Positions 33,944 through 42,172 of a DNA stretch of 64,000 bases are shown piece after piece; within the stretch, counting starts at the first letter, position 1; every line of letters begins with the position of its first letter. The stretch spans positions 8,553 to 72,552 of the forward strand of contig CALGBW010000051.1 of assembly GCA_937884635.1 (NCBI GenBank), written 5' to 3'. The translations under genes were made by a program, and so were the position numbers. The DNA comes from an uncultured Chlamydiaceae bacterium (lineage in GTDB: Bacteria > Chlamydiota > Chlamydiia > Chlamydiales > Chlamydiaceae). The notes beneath the pieces are model-generated. The model was not told where the DNA came from, did no database searches, and saw only the letters and a program-made list of their open reading frames with translations.

Positions 33944-35017
33944 TTAATTTTGTAAAACAGAAATGATATCTTTTACAACTCGGGCTCGTAATTCTCCTAT
34001 AATAGCTTGATCTAAAGACTTTTGGTCTTCAGGCTGTTGGTAAAGAGAGAGGTGCCCTCGGCGAACCTGCCAAAATAATGGAATCCATATGGGGTGATTA
34101 GAAGTTCCTGAGAGCCATTGCGCGTGTAATCCAAATTGAATTTTACTTAGAGCATTGAGTGTTTCTTGTAAGTCTAAGCTATATGAGTGTGTTAGCAGCC
34201 CTAATGCACGGAGGATTTGGTTTTTCCATTCAGCAGATTCTTGTTCTGCAAGTTTAGTCCTTGCTGCATGCTCAGCTGTTTGTAGTTTCGTTACCCAAAT
34301 GCGTAATGTGGAGAGAATTTGTTCTTCCGTTACACCTAATGAATGACGGTTAGTCAAGACAACAATATCTCCGATATACCCCGATATATCTGGAACGAGT
34401 GGGGAGCAGGATAGGTTTTCTTCAGCAGGAATTAACGAGAAAAATTCTTGGGTATGTAAAAGAGCAGGGAGGTGTAGGTAACAACGTACTTTTAGCCCCG
34501 TTCCACAATGCTCCGGATTGAGAGTCAGAAATCCAAAGTCAGTTGAATAGGCAAAGGCAAGCCGATCATGCAGAGAGCAATCTAATTGAATAAGCCTTTC
34601 CAAAGTCTTTTCAGGGTTGTTTTGAAAGTCTATAGCATGAAGGATGAGATGGTCTTGGAAATTCACCCCTATACAGATATCACCACGAGCATTGACGATT
34701 AAAGCTTCCCCTTCAAGAGAATCAAGAGGATCATGCGTGAAGGAAAAATGCTCTAATAATAATTCCTTTTGCCATATGGGGAGATCCTTAATCAGCAGAA
34801 CATGAAATTCCTCCCCTTCTATTTCATGGAAGTGAGAAACAATAGCCTCCAGTAATTCGATTCGTTGCTCCTTAGAGAGGCTAGGCACAAATTTAGCCAT
34901 TGATAAATTTCGAGATAGCGATAGCGTGGTGACAGGCCAGGTAGGATTTGTAGGCTGGCTATATTTATGCTCTGCAATCTGTCTCAGGGTGTCATTTGGA
35001 AGCATCTTCAGAACCAC
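33944..35017 (-). CDS. mcsB: McsB-like phosphagen-kinase-fold protein, catalytic motifs degenerate
   Basis: 357 residues, usual length for McsB protein arginine kinases, and at the CT675 position. The fold is recognisable from TNRHSLGVTEEQIL (cf. SNQRTLG-S-E) and CGTGLKVRCYLHLPAL. However, NEEDHLR appears as NFQDHLI (GVNFQDHLILHAIDF), and the active-site CPTNLGTG appears as NPEHCGTG, so the catalytic Glu pair and Cys are missing. It is therefore probably not an ordinary arginine kinase. It overlaps the mcsA end by 26 bases, so it is coupled to it and likely forms a complex. In C. trachomatis the pair has been studied around the T3S secretin, which is encoded nearby. Confidence 0.85.
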   Translation of the reverse strand: MVLKMLPNDTLRQIAEHKYSQPTNPTWPVTTLSLSRNLSMAKFVPSLSKEQRIELLEAIVSHFHEIEGEEFHVLLIKDLPIWQKELLLEHFSFTHDPLDSLEGEALIVNARGDICIGVNFQDHLILHAIDFQNNPEKTLERLIQLDCSLHDRLAFAYSTDFGFLTLNPEHCGTGLKVRCYLHLPALLHTQEFFSLIPAEENLSCSPLVPDISGYIGDIVVLTNRHSLGVTEEQILSTLRIWVTKLQTAEHAARTKLAEQESAEWKNQILRALGLLTHSYSLDLQETLNALSKIQFGLHAQWLSGTSNHPIWIPLFWQVRRGHLSLYQQPEDQKSLDQAIIGELRARVVKDIISVLQN

Positions 35018-35471
35018 TCTGTTTTAAGTGATTAATTTGATCTCGGATTATAGCCGCCTGCTCATAATCCTCCCTAGCTAGGGTATCTTGTAGCGCTTCA
35101 TTCAAGGCAATCAGCCGAATAGAGGGGTTCATATGAGAAGATTCTCCAGGGGCTCTGCCAATATGTACAACGGAAGTTCCATGTACTTCTTTGAAGAAGA
35201 TTGCTAGCTGCGATTTAAAGCTCGTATAACACAGGTGACAGCCTAATGTGTGACTTTGCTCTTGTGGATTCCAAATGGTTTTGCAGTTACCGCATTCAAG
35301 AGTAATCGACTCATGGGCTGCAGAACCAGATGTTTCATAAGGATCAAATGCTCCAGGATAAGGACATTGGCTGCAGAGGTAGTAACGGACCTTTTCCTTA
35401 CGATTGACCTCTGTATAACAAATAGTGGCAGGTTGTTGGCAGTGATAACAAAGACAAGAAGAGTCCGACAT
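34992..35471 (-). CDS. mcsA: McsA-like zinc-finger activator with UVR motif
   Basis: 159 residues, CT676-like. Paired cysteine motifs: CLCYHC, CSQC, CGNC and CHLC, four in all, as expected for two zinc sites. The C-terminal UVR motif LNEALQDTLAREDYEQAAII is the usual partner-binding helix pair. McsA activates McsB in other bacteria. It is read first and its 3' end overlaps mcsB. The tRNA pair lies upstream on the same strand. Confidence 0.88.
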   Translation of the reverse strand: MSDSSCLCYHCQQPATICYTEVNRKEKVRYYLCSQCPYPGAFDPYETSGSAAHESITLECGNCKTIWNPQEQSHTLGCHLCYTSFKSQLAIFFKEVHGTSVVHIGRAPGESSHMNPSIRLIALNEALQDTLAREDYEQAAIIRDQINHLKQSGSEDASK

Positions 35472-35581
35472 ACAAACTCACCAATGATACGAGTCCCTTA
35501 TGTCTGATACCAATAACAAAAACAAAAAAAGGAGAGAAAGAGTTTTAGTAGGAAATGCAAATAAGAAACAGAAAAGAAAAA

Positions 35582-35654
35582 TGGGTCTTGAAGGATTTGA
35601 ACCTGCGACCCTCTCATTAAAAGTGAGATGCTCTAACCGCTGAGCTAAAGACCC
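35582..35654 (-). tRNA. tRNA-Lys (anticodon TTT)
   Basis: A 73-base cloverleaf on the minus strand. The acceptor stem is GGGTCTT/AAGACCC, the anticodon arm CTCACTTTTAATGAG gives TTT, and the T arm contains GGTTCAAATCC. It lies 13 bases downstream of tRNA-Glu, so the two are probably co-transcribed. Confidence 0.95.
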
Positions 35655-35667
35655 ATAAATTTTCTGT

Positions 35668-35742
35668 TGACCCCAAGGGGATTCGAACCCCTGTTACCGG
35701 AATGAAAATCCGATGTCCTGGGCCAGGCTAGACGATGGGGCC
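35668..35742 (-). tRNA. tRNA-Glu (anticodon TTC)
   Basis: A 75-base cloverleaf on the minus strand. The acceptor stem is GGCCCCA/TGGGGTC, the anticodon arm CGGATTTTCATTCCG gives TTC, and the T arm is AGGGGTTCGAATCCCCT. In chlamydiae tRNA-Glu serves protein synthesis and is also the substrate for HemA when present. Confidence 0.95.
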
Positions 35743-35776
35743 AAGACAGTGAATATTCTACCTTTTAAGCCCCTTT

Positions 35777-35819
35777 AGATCAACATCATTTCATCAGAAA
35801 ATGAAAATAATGTCGATCT
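35777..35819 (-). terminator. Inverted repeat after frr
   Basis: Long imperfect inverted repeat: AGATC-ACAT-ATTT arms pair over about 16 positions around CAGAAAA. It lies between the frr stop and tRNA-Glu. No T run follows, so it could be a processing or stability element rather than a true terminator. Confidence 0.45.
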
Positions 35820-35844
35820 CAATAATAAAATTTTGAGGCAAAAA

Positions 35845-36387
35845 TTATATAGAAGAAATCTCAGATTCTTTTTGTTTTGTTATCTCATCTAGCTGTTTAC
35901 AAAACTTATCTGTTAATTCTTGAATCTTCTTCTCCATGCTCTTTACAGCATCTTCTGTTAATTCAGAATCTTTCTTCAATTTGTCGTTAGACTCCCGACG
36001 TATATTGCGAATAGCAACTTTTGCTTCTTCACATTTACGACGTAGTTGTTTAACAACTTCATGTCTGTATTCTGCTGTTGGCTCAGGAACTTTAATACGT
36101 ATAACAGATCCCTCTACTTCTGGTTGCAAGTTTAAATTTGCAGCCAAAATGCCTTTAGAAATAGCAGAAACATTATTGGCATCATAAGGAGAAATCAGCA
36201 ACTGACGCAGATCTGCTACGGAAATAGAGGCGATATCAGATAACCTCATTGTCGTTCCGTATACCTCTACCACGACTGTTTCTACTAAAGCAGGATGTGC
36301 TTTTCCTGTACGGAAACTTTTCGCTTCTTTTTGGAAAAACTCAACTGCAGCGGCCATTTTCTTTTCAGCATCTTGTGTAATAGACAT
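35845..36387 (-). CDS. frr: Ribosome recycling factor
   Basis: 180 residues, standard length. The start MSITQDAEKKMAAAVEFF and the central RVPEPTAEYRHEVVKQLRRK-like segment plus RNIRRESNDKLKK are typical of RRF domain I helices. It releases ribosomes after termination together with EF-G. Its ATG overlaps the pyrH stop by a base. Matches CT677 in the rpsB-tsf-pyrH-frr string. Confidence 0.97.
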   Translation of the reverse strand: MSITQDAEKKMAAAVEFFQKEAKSFRTGKAHPALVETVVVEVYGTTMRLSDIASISVADLRQLLISPYDANNVSAISKGILAANLNLQPEVEGSVIRIKVPEPTAEYRHEVVKQLRRKCEEAKVAIRNIRRESNDKLKKDSELTEDAVKSMEKKIQELTDKFCKQLDEITKQKESEISSI

Positions 36388-37109
36388 TATTGAGCATCCC
36401 CTCCTATAAGAGTTCCAATATTGTCAAAAATAGCTTGTTCCAATGAATGTTGTTCAAAGCTAAAGACCCGAATTGGAATATGCGCATCTAAACACAATGA
36501 CACAGCAGATGCATCCATAGCTCCTAGTTGTTGGGCTAGAAAATCTTTGTGAGAAATCTGCGTGTATTTCTCTGCATTGCTATTTGTGCGTGGATCCATA
36601 TTATAGACCCCGTCAACGTGCATTGTTGCTTTGATTAAAACATCAACTTGTAGTTCACAAGCACGCAATGCAGCTCCTGTATCTGTAGTTAGGTAAGGAG
36701 CTCCTGCCCCTGTTGTACAGATAAGAACTTTGCCCTGCTCCAAAGCTTCAATTGCTTTTTGGGGATTATACAAGTCCGCTAATTGAGGACAAGATAAGGT
36801 AGATGTCAAGAGGCAGGGGATTCCCTCTGCTTTCAAAGCATCAGCTAATGCCATTCCATTAATAAGAGTAGCCAACATTCCCATTTGGTCTGCAGATACA
36901 CGGTTAATTTGCAATTCTTTTTGCTCTGCTAAACCTCGAAGAATGTTGCCTCCGCCAATAACGACCGCAACCTGGATTTCAGAATTACGTACTGTACGTA
37001 ATTCTGAAACCAATCTAGATAGTTGTGCCTCATTAATGCGACTTCCAGCATCTTTTGAAAGAGCTTCTCCAGAGATCTTAAACAAGACTCGAGTGATTCG
37101 CTTAGACAT
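36387..37109 (-). CDS. pyrH: Uridylate kinase
   Basis: 240 residues, the usual size. It starts MSKRITRVLFKISGEALSKD, with VAVVIGGGNILRG as the phosphate loop and ADQMGMLATLINGMALADAL and STLSCPQLADLYN following the amino acid kinase fold. It phosphorylates UMP to UDP, which chlamydiae need because they import nucleotides. Between tsf and frr, matching CT678. Confidence 0.97.
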   Translation of the reverse strand: MSKRITRVLFKISGEALSKDAGSRINEAQLSRLVSELRTVRNSEIQVAVVIGGGNILRGLAEQKELQINRVSADQMGMLATLINGMALADALKAEGIPCLLTSTLSCPQLADLYNPQKAIEALEQGKVLICTTGAGAPYLTTDTGAALRACELQVDVLIKATMHVDGVYNMDPRTNSNAEKYTQISHKDFLAQQLGAMDASAVSLCLDAHIPIRVFSFEQHSLEQAIFDNIGTLIGGDAQ

Positions 37110-37124
37110 GGTGATTTTCTCTTG

Positions 37125-37973
37125 TTATGCTCCGATTTTCCATAACATAAACTCTTCAACACCTAATGGTTGACCGCCAGCAGGTTGTACTGCTGCTAAC
37201 AGTTGTTGAATCGTTTGGTCAGGATTTTTAATAAATGCCTGTTCTAAAAGGCAGACTTCTTGGAAGAAAGTATTCAATTTGCCGCTAACGATTTTTTCCA
37301 AAACAGCAGCAGGCTTGCCTTGAATTTGAGAAGCAATAACTTCTTTTTCTCTTTCCAGAATTTCTGCAGGCACGCTCTCTTTGCTTAAAAATTGAGGCTG
37401 TGCTGCAACAATGTGCATAGCAATGTCTTTCGCCAAGGCTTCTTGATTTGCATCTCCTGAAAGAATAACGATGGAAACGGCCTTCCCATTGCCATGAGAG
37501 TAGATTCCAACACTTTCTTCGGATGCTTTAGGTTTATAAGCCACTCTATTAATGCGAATGTTCTCACCAACTGTTTGCATAGTTACAGCACGTAACTCAT
37601 CAACAGTCAAGGATGGATCTTGAGAGGATGTAAGCTTGTTTAATGACTCTACATCGCTTACTTTATTGTTAAGAACATCTTCAACCAAACTATCAACAAA
37701 ATGACGGAAAACACTATTGTTTGCTACAAAGTCCGTCTCAACGTTAACTTCTACCAAAGCTGTACCGCGAGAATCTGTTTTTGCAGCAATGACACCTTCT
37801 TTGGTTTCACGATGCTCTTTTTTGCCAGCGGATGCTAACCCTAATTTACGTAAGTAAACAACAGCAGCTTCCAAATCACCTTTGCACTCTTCAAGAGCTT
37901 CTTTACATTTTGTCAACCCTACGCCGGTTTGTTGCCGTAAAGCTTTCAGAGTGTCCATGGAAAAACTACTCAT
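37125..37973 (-). CDS. tsf: Elongation factor Ts
   Basis: 282 residues from the ATG at 37973 (MSSFSMDTLKALRQQTGVG). That start matches the chlamydial protein better than the ATG 21 bases upstream and has GGGA before it. The N-terminal UBA-like region with TGVGLTKCKEALEECKGDLE and the core VNVETDFVANN are diagnostic. It is the guanine nucleotide exchange factor for EF-Tu. The start overlaps the rpsB stop by 8 bases. CT679 position. Confidence 0.97.
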   Translation of the reverse strand: MSSFSMDTLKALRQQTGVGLTKCKEALEECKGDLEAAVVYLRKLGLASAGKKEHRETKEGVIAAKTDSRGTALVEVNVETDFVANNSVFRHFVDSLVEDVLNNKVSDVESLNKLTSSQDPSLTVDELRAVTMQTVGENIRINRVAYKPKASEESVGIYSHGNGKAVSIVILSGDANQEALAKDIAMHIVAAQPQFLSKESVPAEILEREKEVIASQIQGKPAAVLEKIVSGKLNTFFQEVCLLEQAFIKNPDQTIQQLLAAVQPAGGQPLGVEEFMLWKIGA

Positions 37974-38787
37974 TGGTTCCCTCGCTGTCATCAAATTTTT
38001 TCGCTAATAAATCTTGTGGCCCGTTGCTCTCAACATCCTCTGCCATGTCTTCTACAACTTGTGATTTGATAGGGGAGACAACTTCTATACCCAATTTACG
38101 TTTAACGTCTAAAACATTGTCTCTAATGACATTGACGATCAAACGAATGCTCTTGAGGGAGTCGTCGTTGCATGGAATGACATGATTAATAGGAGATGGA
38201 TCGCAGTTTGTGTCGACTAAAGCAAGAACAGGAATGCCTAATTTATTTGCTTCTGCTACGGCAATTTTCTCGTAGCTAGGATCGACAACAACAATTAAAC
38301 CAGGAAGTTTTTTCATGTAGCGAACGCCTTCCAAGTTTTTTAGAAGTTTTTGGTGGCGTTTAGCTAGTAAAGCAACTTCTTTCTTCGTTAAGTAGTTTTG
38401 ATTGTTTTCTAAATCTTTTTCGATTTTGTCTAACGTTTTAATGGAATTGCGGATTGTCATCATGTTAGTTAGCATTCCGCCTAACCATCTTTCCGCTACG
38501 AAAAACTCACCAGCTTCAATAGCAGCTTCTCTGATGACACACTTAGCTTGTTTTTTTGTACCAACAAACAGGATAGATTTGTTGTCTTCAACAGCTTTTC
38601 GAACGTGAGGAAGAGCTTTACGTAACTGTTGTAAAGTCTTAGCTAAGTTAATGATGTACAGACCGTTTTTCTCCTCAAAGATGTATAATTTCATCTTTGG
38701 GTTCCATCGTCTTGTCTGGTGCCCAAAATGTGCGCCAGCTTCTACTAAATCTTTAACTGTAATTGAACAATAATTTGATTGATCCAA
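37966..38787 (-). CDS. rpsB: 30S ribosomal protein S2
   Basis: 273 residues. Typical S2 motifs: LVEAGAHFGHQTRRWNPKM, FVAERWLGGMLTNMMTIRNS, LPGLIVVVDPSYEKIAVAEA and LVDTNCDPSPINHVIPCNDD. First gene of the rpsB-tsf-pyrH-frr cluster on the minus strand. The leader contains an inverted repeat (38829-38850). CT680 position. Confidence 0.97.
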   Translation of the reverse strand: MDQSNYCSITVKDLVEAGAHFGHQTRRWNPKMKLYIFEEKNGLYIINLAKTLQQLRKALPHVRKAVEDNKSILFVGTKKQAKCVIREAAIEAGEFFVAERWLGGMLTNMMTIRNSIKTLDKIEKDLENNQNYLTKKEVALLAKRHQKLLKNLEGVRYMKKLPGLIVVVDPSYEKIAVAEANKLGIPVLALVDTNCDPSPINHVIPCNDDSLKSIRLIVNVIRDNVLDVKRKLGIEVVSPIKSQVVEDMAEDVESNGPQDLLAKKFDDSEGTNE

Positions 38788-38828
38788 GCTTTGTACCTCT
38801 ATTTGTGGATAAATATGTTAACAACGGC

Positions 38829-38850
38829 ATCTTAACTCGAGCGTTAAGAT
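38829..38850. promoter_or_regulatory. Inverted repeat in the rpsB leader
   Basis: Perfect 8-bp arms ATCTTAAC and GTTAAGAT around 6 bases, between tRNA-Gly and rpsB, about 42 bases before the S2 ATG. It has no T run. It could end the tRNA transcript or be part of S2 feedback control; the sequence does not decide. Confidence 0.4.
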
Positions 38851-38881
38851 TTCAGTCTTGGTAAAAGGACTATATGAAGAA

Positions 38882-38952
38882 AGCGCCCGATCAGAATCGA
38901 ACTGACACCGGTAGCTTGGAAGGCTACAGCTCTACCATTGAGCTACGGGCGC
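38882..38952 (-). tRNA. tRNA-Gly (anticodon TCC)
   Basis: A 71-base cloverleaf on the minus strand. The acceptor stem is GCGCCCG/CGGGCGC, the D arm AGCTCAATGGTAGAGC, the anticodon arm TAGCCTTCCAAGCTA gives TCC, and the T arm has AGTTCGATTCT. Located between ompA and rpsB as in C. trachomatis. Confidence 0.94.
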
Positions 38953-39136
38953 GTAGCTGAGAGGTTCTTATCTTAGTAGATAGTAGGGTTTTAAGGCAAA
39001 CAGATTTGGGAAAATAGTTATGCTGCTCGCAAACAGAAGAATCATTGTGGTCATACGCACGCGTAACTCAAAATATAATTTGATGAAAGGAAAGTCTTTG
39101 ACGTGATGTAGGACCATGAAAGGGGAAAAAAGCAAA

Positions 39137-39166
39137 ATCAGAGTTTGGATGTTTCCAAGCTCTGAT
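39137..39166 (-). terminator. Terminator after the ompA pair
   Basis: Minus-strand stem ATCAGAG-TTGGA paired with TCCAA-CTCTGAT, loop AACA, followed by TTTGCTTTTTT. It lies 19 bases past the second ompA copy. No comparable stem with a T run occurs between the two copies, so the second may be read through from the first. Confidence 0.8.
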
Positions 39167-39184
39167 AGCAAATAATAAAAATCC

Positions 39185-40400
39185 TTAGAATCGGACTTGT
39201 ACATTAATATGAGCTGCATGTTCGTCAATTAAGCGAGCTTCTCCTGTAATAGACGCTCGGTCACTATTGACAAGTGTTGTTCCTAATACCAGCCCGCAGC
39301 GCTTTCTCGATTTCATTTTGTTAATTTGGAGGGAAGCGCGTTGTACTTCGTAAGCAGCAAGATTTATGTCGCCATGATCCATAATTTTATCACCAGCCGC
39401 ACCTACGATGGAGGGGTTCCATGTTGTAGAGCTCAGAATGCCAGGGTATGCTAATTCCGGTTGCACAATACGGATGTTATCCGTATCAAGGTTTGCTCGA
39501 GCAAATTTTAATCCTACATATGGCACGAGTGGCATGATCATATCAAAGCGGTAAGAAAGGGCCAAACCTAATTGCCATTCATGGTAGTTGATAGAAGCAG
39601 TTTTTTCTTTAGCTCCTACAGGAGGGAGTGGGAACCCGTCTTGAGCATCATAATCAACCCAACCCTTAGGTTTGTTAATTGTAAATTCAGCTACATTGCA
39701 TAAAACATTCAAAGTCTCGATTTTTGGTTTAGCCTGTGCATATTGAAACTCTGCCCCTAAATTTGCATAGCCATATTTCCATAGAGTGGCGCGGGATCCG
39801 ATGCTCCACGCAAAGGTAGTATTGGTGTAAAGTTCTACAACAGACTGATTAAGTTGAGCGTTAGGACGAATATTTCTTTGATCTGCAGTAAGCGCTGTAT
39901 TAGCTACTTCGTTTTTATCTCCAATTATGCCTACTAAGTTAAAGGCTTTAGAGTTGCCTTTGATGTAGCCATTCATTGCACCCAAAGTGCAGAAGATATC
40001 AAAACGGTCCCAGACGTTAAGGGCTAAAAAGGCAGCGTTAGTGTAGAGCTCGGCGTTATCGAAGTGTTGACCGTAAGCAGCATTAGGAATTGAGGTTGCT
40101 TGAGGTGCAGGGTCACTTCCCCCAATGTCCTTAGGTGTATCTCCTTGAAATTGGGCGCCCATTACAAAGTTTCTATTTACATCAGTTTTAAGGGATCTAT
40201 TAAAGACATAATCGCCATAAAACCAGTGCGAAGAGAGACAGAATCGCAGAAGGAGATGCAAGGGTTCCTTTGAATGCCTCCAAACATTACTCCATCAATT
40301 AATAAACTAGGTTCAGCGGGATTCCCTACAGGTAAGGCTTGTAAGGTGACAGTAGAGCAGAGAAGTTTGGAGAGAAAAACTAACTTCAGGAATTTTTCAT
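39185..40400 (-). pseudogene. Second ompA (MOMP) copy, disrupted by two single-base deletions
   Basis: Aligned by eye with the intact copy upstream, the ATG is at 40400 with the same leader (TAGAGGTTAGC before it). After ATG it has A5 where the intact copy has A6, giving a stop after four codons. Restoring one A reads MKKFLKLVFLSKLLCST, then ALPVGNPAEPSLLIDGVMF. A second one-base loss at GGTTT-TATGGC (GGTTTCTATGGC in the intact copy) lies about 210 bases further on. From there 39185-40261 is open and MOMP-like to the C-terminal VRF. It lacks several family cysteines, such as WECGCA, which reads WKYGYA. As it stands, no exported protein would be made. Confidence 0.85.
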
Positions 40401-40529
40401 GCTAACCTCTAAAGGATGATTCTGTATTGCAGCATGTTTTGTTGTGTACTATATGTCTCGACTAAAGCCAAGTAGAATATCCTATAGAAGGATGAGTCTT
40501 CAGATTCTCGGATTATGTTTTTAATTTAG
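40401..40529. other. Spacer between the two ompA copies
   Basis: 129 bases, no coding sequence. It includes the ribosome-binding site of copy 2 and part of a leader like that of copy 1 (the shared words around 'ctaaagccaagtagaatatcct'-like text upstream of copy 1 are only partly kept). No strong terminator is visible. Confidence 0.4.
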
Positions 40530-41729
40530 TTAAAATCTAAACTGAGCGTTAACGTGAGCAGCGCGTTCGTCGATTAATCTGACCTCACCCGTAACGGCCA
40601 TTTTATCCGCATCAACTAAAGTCGTTCCCAATACCAACCCACAGCTCTTTCTCGACTTCATCTTATTGATTTGTAAAGAGGCATCTTGTACTTGGTAAGC
40701 GCCGGCATTTGTAGCAAGTTGTGGATCAGCTGCTTGGACTCCTAAGATTGTTGGGTTCCATGTTGTGGATCCTAAAATGCTTGCATCATGGGCTAGCTCT
40801 GGCTGTGCAATACGGATGCTATCGGCATCGAGACTTGCTCTCGCAAACTTCAACCCTACATACGGAACCATCATATTAAAGCGGTAAGAGAGAGCCAAGC
40901 CCAATTGCCACTCATGGTAATCGATGGAAGCGGATTTCAACCCACTAGTAGCAGCGTCTGTTCCTGCATCTTGTGGTAACGGAAATGCTTGGTTTACGTA
41001 TCCTTTTGGTTTATTGATAGTAAACTCCGCAACGTTACACAATACGTTTAAAGTCTCAACTTTCGGTTTAGATTGAGCGTATTGGAATTCTGCTCCCAAG
41101 CTTGCGCATCCGCACTCCCACAGAGCAGCCCGAGCCCCGATGCTCCACGCAAAGGCCGTATCGGTATAGAGCTCTACAACCGCTTGGTTGAGTTGACAGT
41201 TAGGAGATACGTTTTCTTTTTGTGTATTGGCTAAATCATCTATGTCCCCAATCACACCTACTAAGTTAAAGGCCTTGGAGTTGCCTTTGATGTATCCATT
41301 CATCGCACCGAGTGTGCAGAAGATATCAAAACGGTCCCAGATATTCAGGGCTAAAAAGGCAGCGTTAGTGTAGAGTTCGGCATTGTGGAGGTGTTGCCCG
41401 TAAGCCACGTTAGAGACGGAGTCTTCAGGTACGTCCGCTATAGTTAAGTCTTTAGCAGCGCCGCTGAACGCTTTTCCCATTGTGAACAGTTTATTCACAT
41501 CGGTTTTGAGGGATCTATCGAAGACATAATCGCCATAGAAACCGGCGCGGAGAGAGATGGAGTCACAGAAAGAGATGCAAGGGTCACAAGGATCGCCTTG
41601 AAGACCTTCAAACATAACACCATCAATTAATAAACTAGGCTCAGCTGGATTCCCTACAGGCAGGGCTTGTAAGGCGCTAGCAGAACATAGAAGACCGGAG
41701 AAAAACACCGATTTCAAGAATTTTTTCAT
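40530..41729 (-). CDS. ompA: Major outer membrane porin MOMP
   Basis: 399 residues. Signal peptide MKKFLKSVFFSGLLCSASA with cleavage near LQA-LPVG. Then NPAEPSLLIDGVMFEG, GDPCDPCISFCDSISLRAGF, YVFDRSLKTDVNK and four variable regions separated by conserved strands, e.g. ALWECGCASLGAEFQYAQSK and NKMKSRKSCGLVLG; ends AHVNAQFRF. It is the dominant disulfide-linked porin and serotype antigen of the outer membrane. About nine cysteines are retained. TAGAGG precedes the ATG. Transcribed from the 440-bp region shared with divergent pbp2. CT681 position. Confidence 0.98.
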   Translation of the reverse strand: MKKFLKSVFFSGLLCSASALQALPVGNPAEPSLLIDGVMFEGLQGDPCDPCISFCDSISLRAGFYGDYVFDRSLKTDVNKLFTMGKAFSGAAKDLTIADVPEDSVSNVAYGQHLHNAELYTNAAFLALNIWDRFDIFCTLGAMNGYIKGNSKAFNLVGVIGDIDDLANTQKENVSPNCQLNQAVVELYTDTAFAWSIGARAALWECGCASLGAEFQYAQSKPKVETLNVLCNVAEFTINKPKGYVNQAFPLPQDAGTDAATSGLKSASIDYHEWQLGLALSYRFNMMVPYVGLKFARASLDADSIRIAQPELAHDASILGSTTWNPTILGVQAADPQLATNAGAYQVQDASLQINKMKSRKSCGLVLGTTLVDADKMAVTGEVRLIDERAAHVNAQFRF

Positions 41730-42172
41730 ACTAACCTCTAAAGATTATGCTTTGTATCTTTTCTTTTTGTGCTCGCTATTCGTTGTTCTTTTCTGGCGGC
41801 ACCACGTCCAAGTTAAAGCCAGACAAGATATCCTGTAGGCAATTAATGGCTTTGAGGAGTGTCTTGCAAGTGAAAACAGCCTTAAGCGTGAACATTCTGT
41901 TCATTATTCGCAAACATAGCAAACTTTTCTTTTTATAGTAAAGACGATAAGAAAAGTCATCGCTATGAAGATAGCCTTCACTGCTCAAAATCTCCTAAAG
42001 TAGCTAATAAGTGAGTAGGTGTTTTTTGTATATGTTTTTATTATTTTCCTAGGGGAATGTATATAAAAATGCATTGAGATAGCCTTTTCAAGGCATATGC
42101 ATTTTCTTCGTTGTATATGTATGTTTTCTTGTGTTTTGCGTAAAAGCTGTTCATTATTTACCCTTTGTTTAT
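41730..42172. promoter_or_regulatory. Divergent ompA / pbp2 regulatory region
   Basis: 443 bases without a gene. It should hold the ompA promoters (chlamydial ompA has long leaders) and the pbp2 promoter. A nested inverted repeat lies at 42066-42105, with arms AAAATGCAT/ATGCATTTT and an inner GCCTT/AAGGC stem. A short palindrome GAACA-TTC-TGTTC lies near 41890-41905. I do not assign exact -35/-10 boxes. Confidence 0.5.

Noticed and set aside
39185..40261. Treating the second MOMP-like frame as a functional porin
   Set aside because: Its first codons lie in the wrong frame of the MOMP sequence and provide no signal peptide. The real start is at 40400, followed by two frameshifts.
42131..42172. 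Longer pbp2 start with 14 extra residues
   Set aside because: The extra residues are hydrophobic and Cys-containing without a ribosome-binding site. The MKH start matches the chlamydial family.
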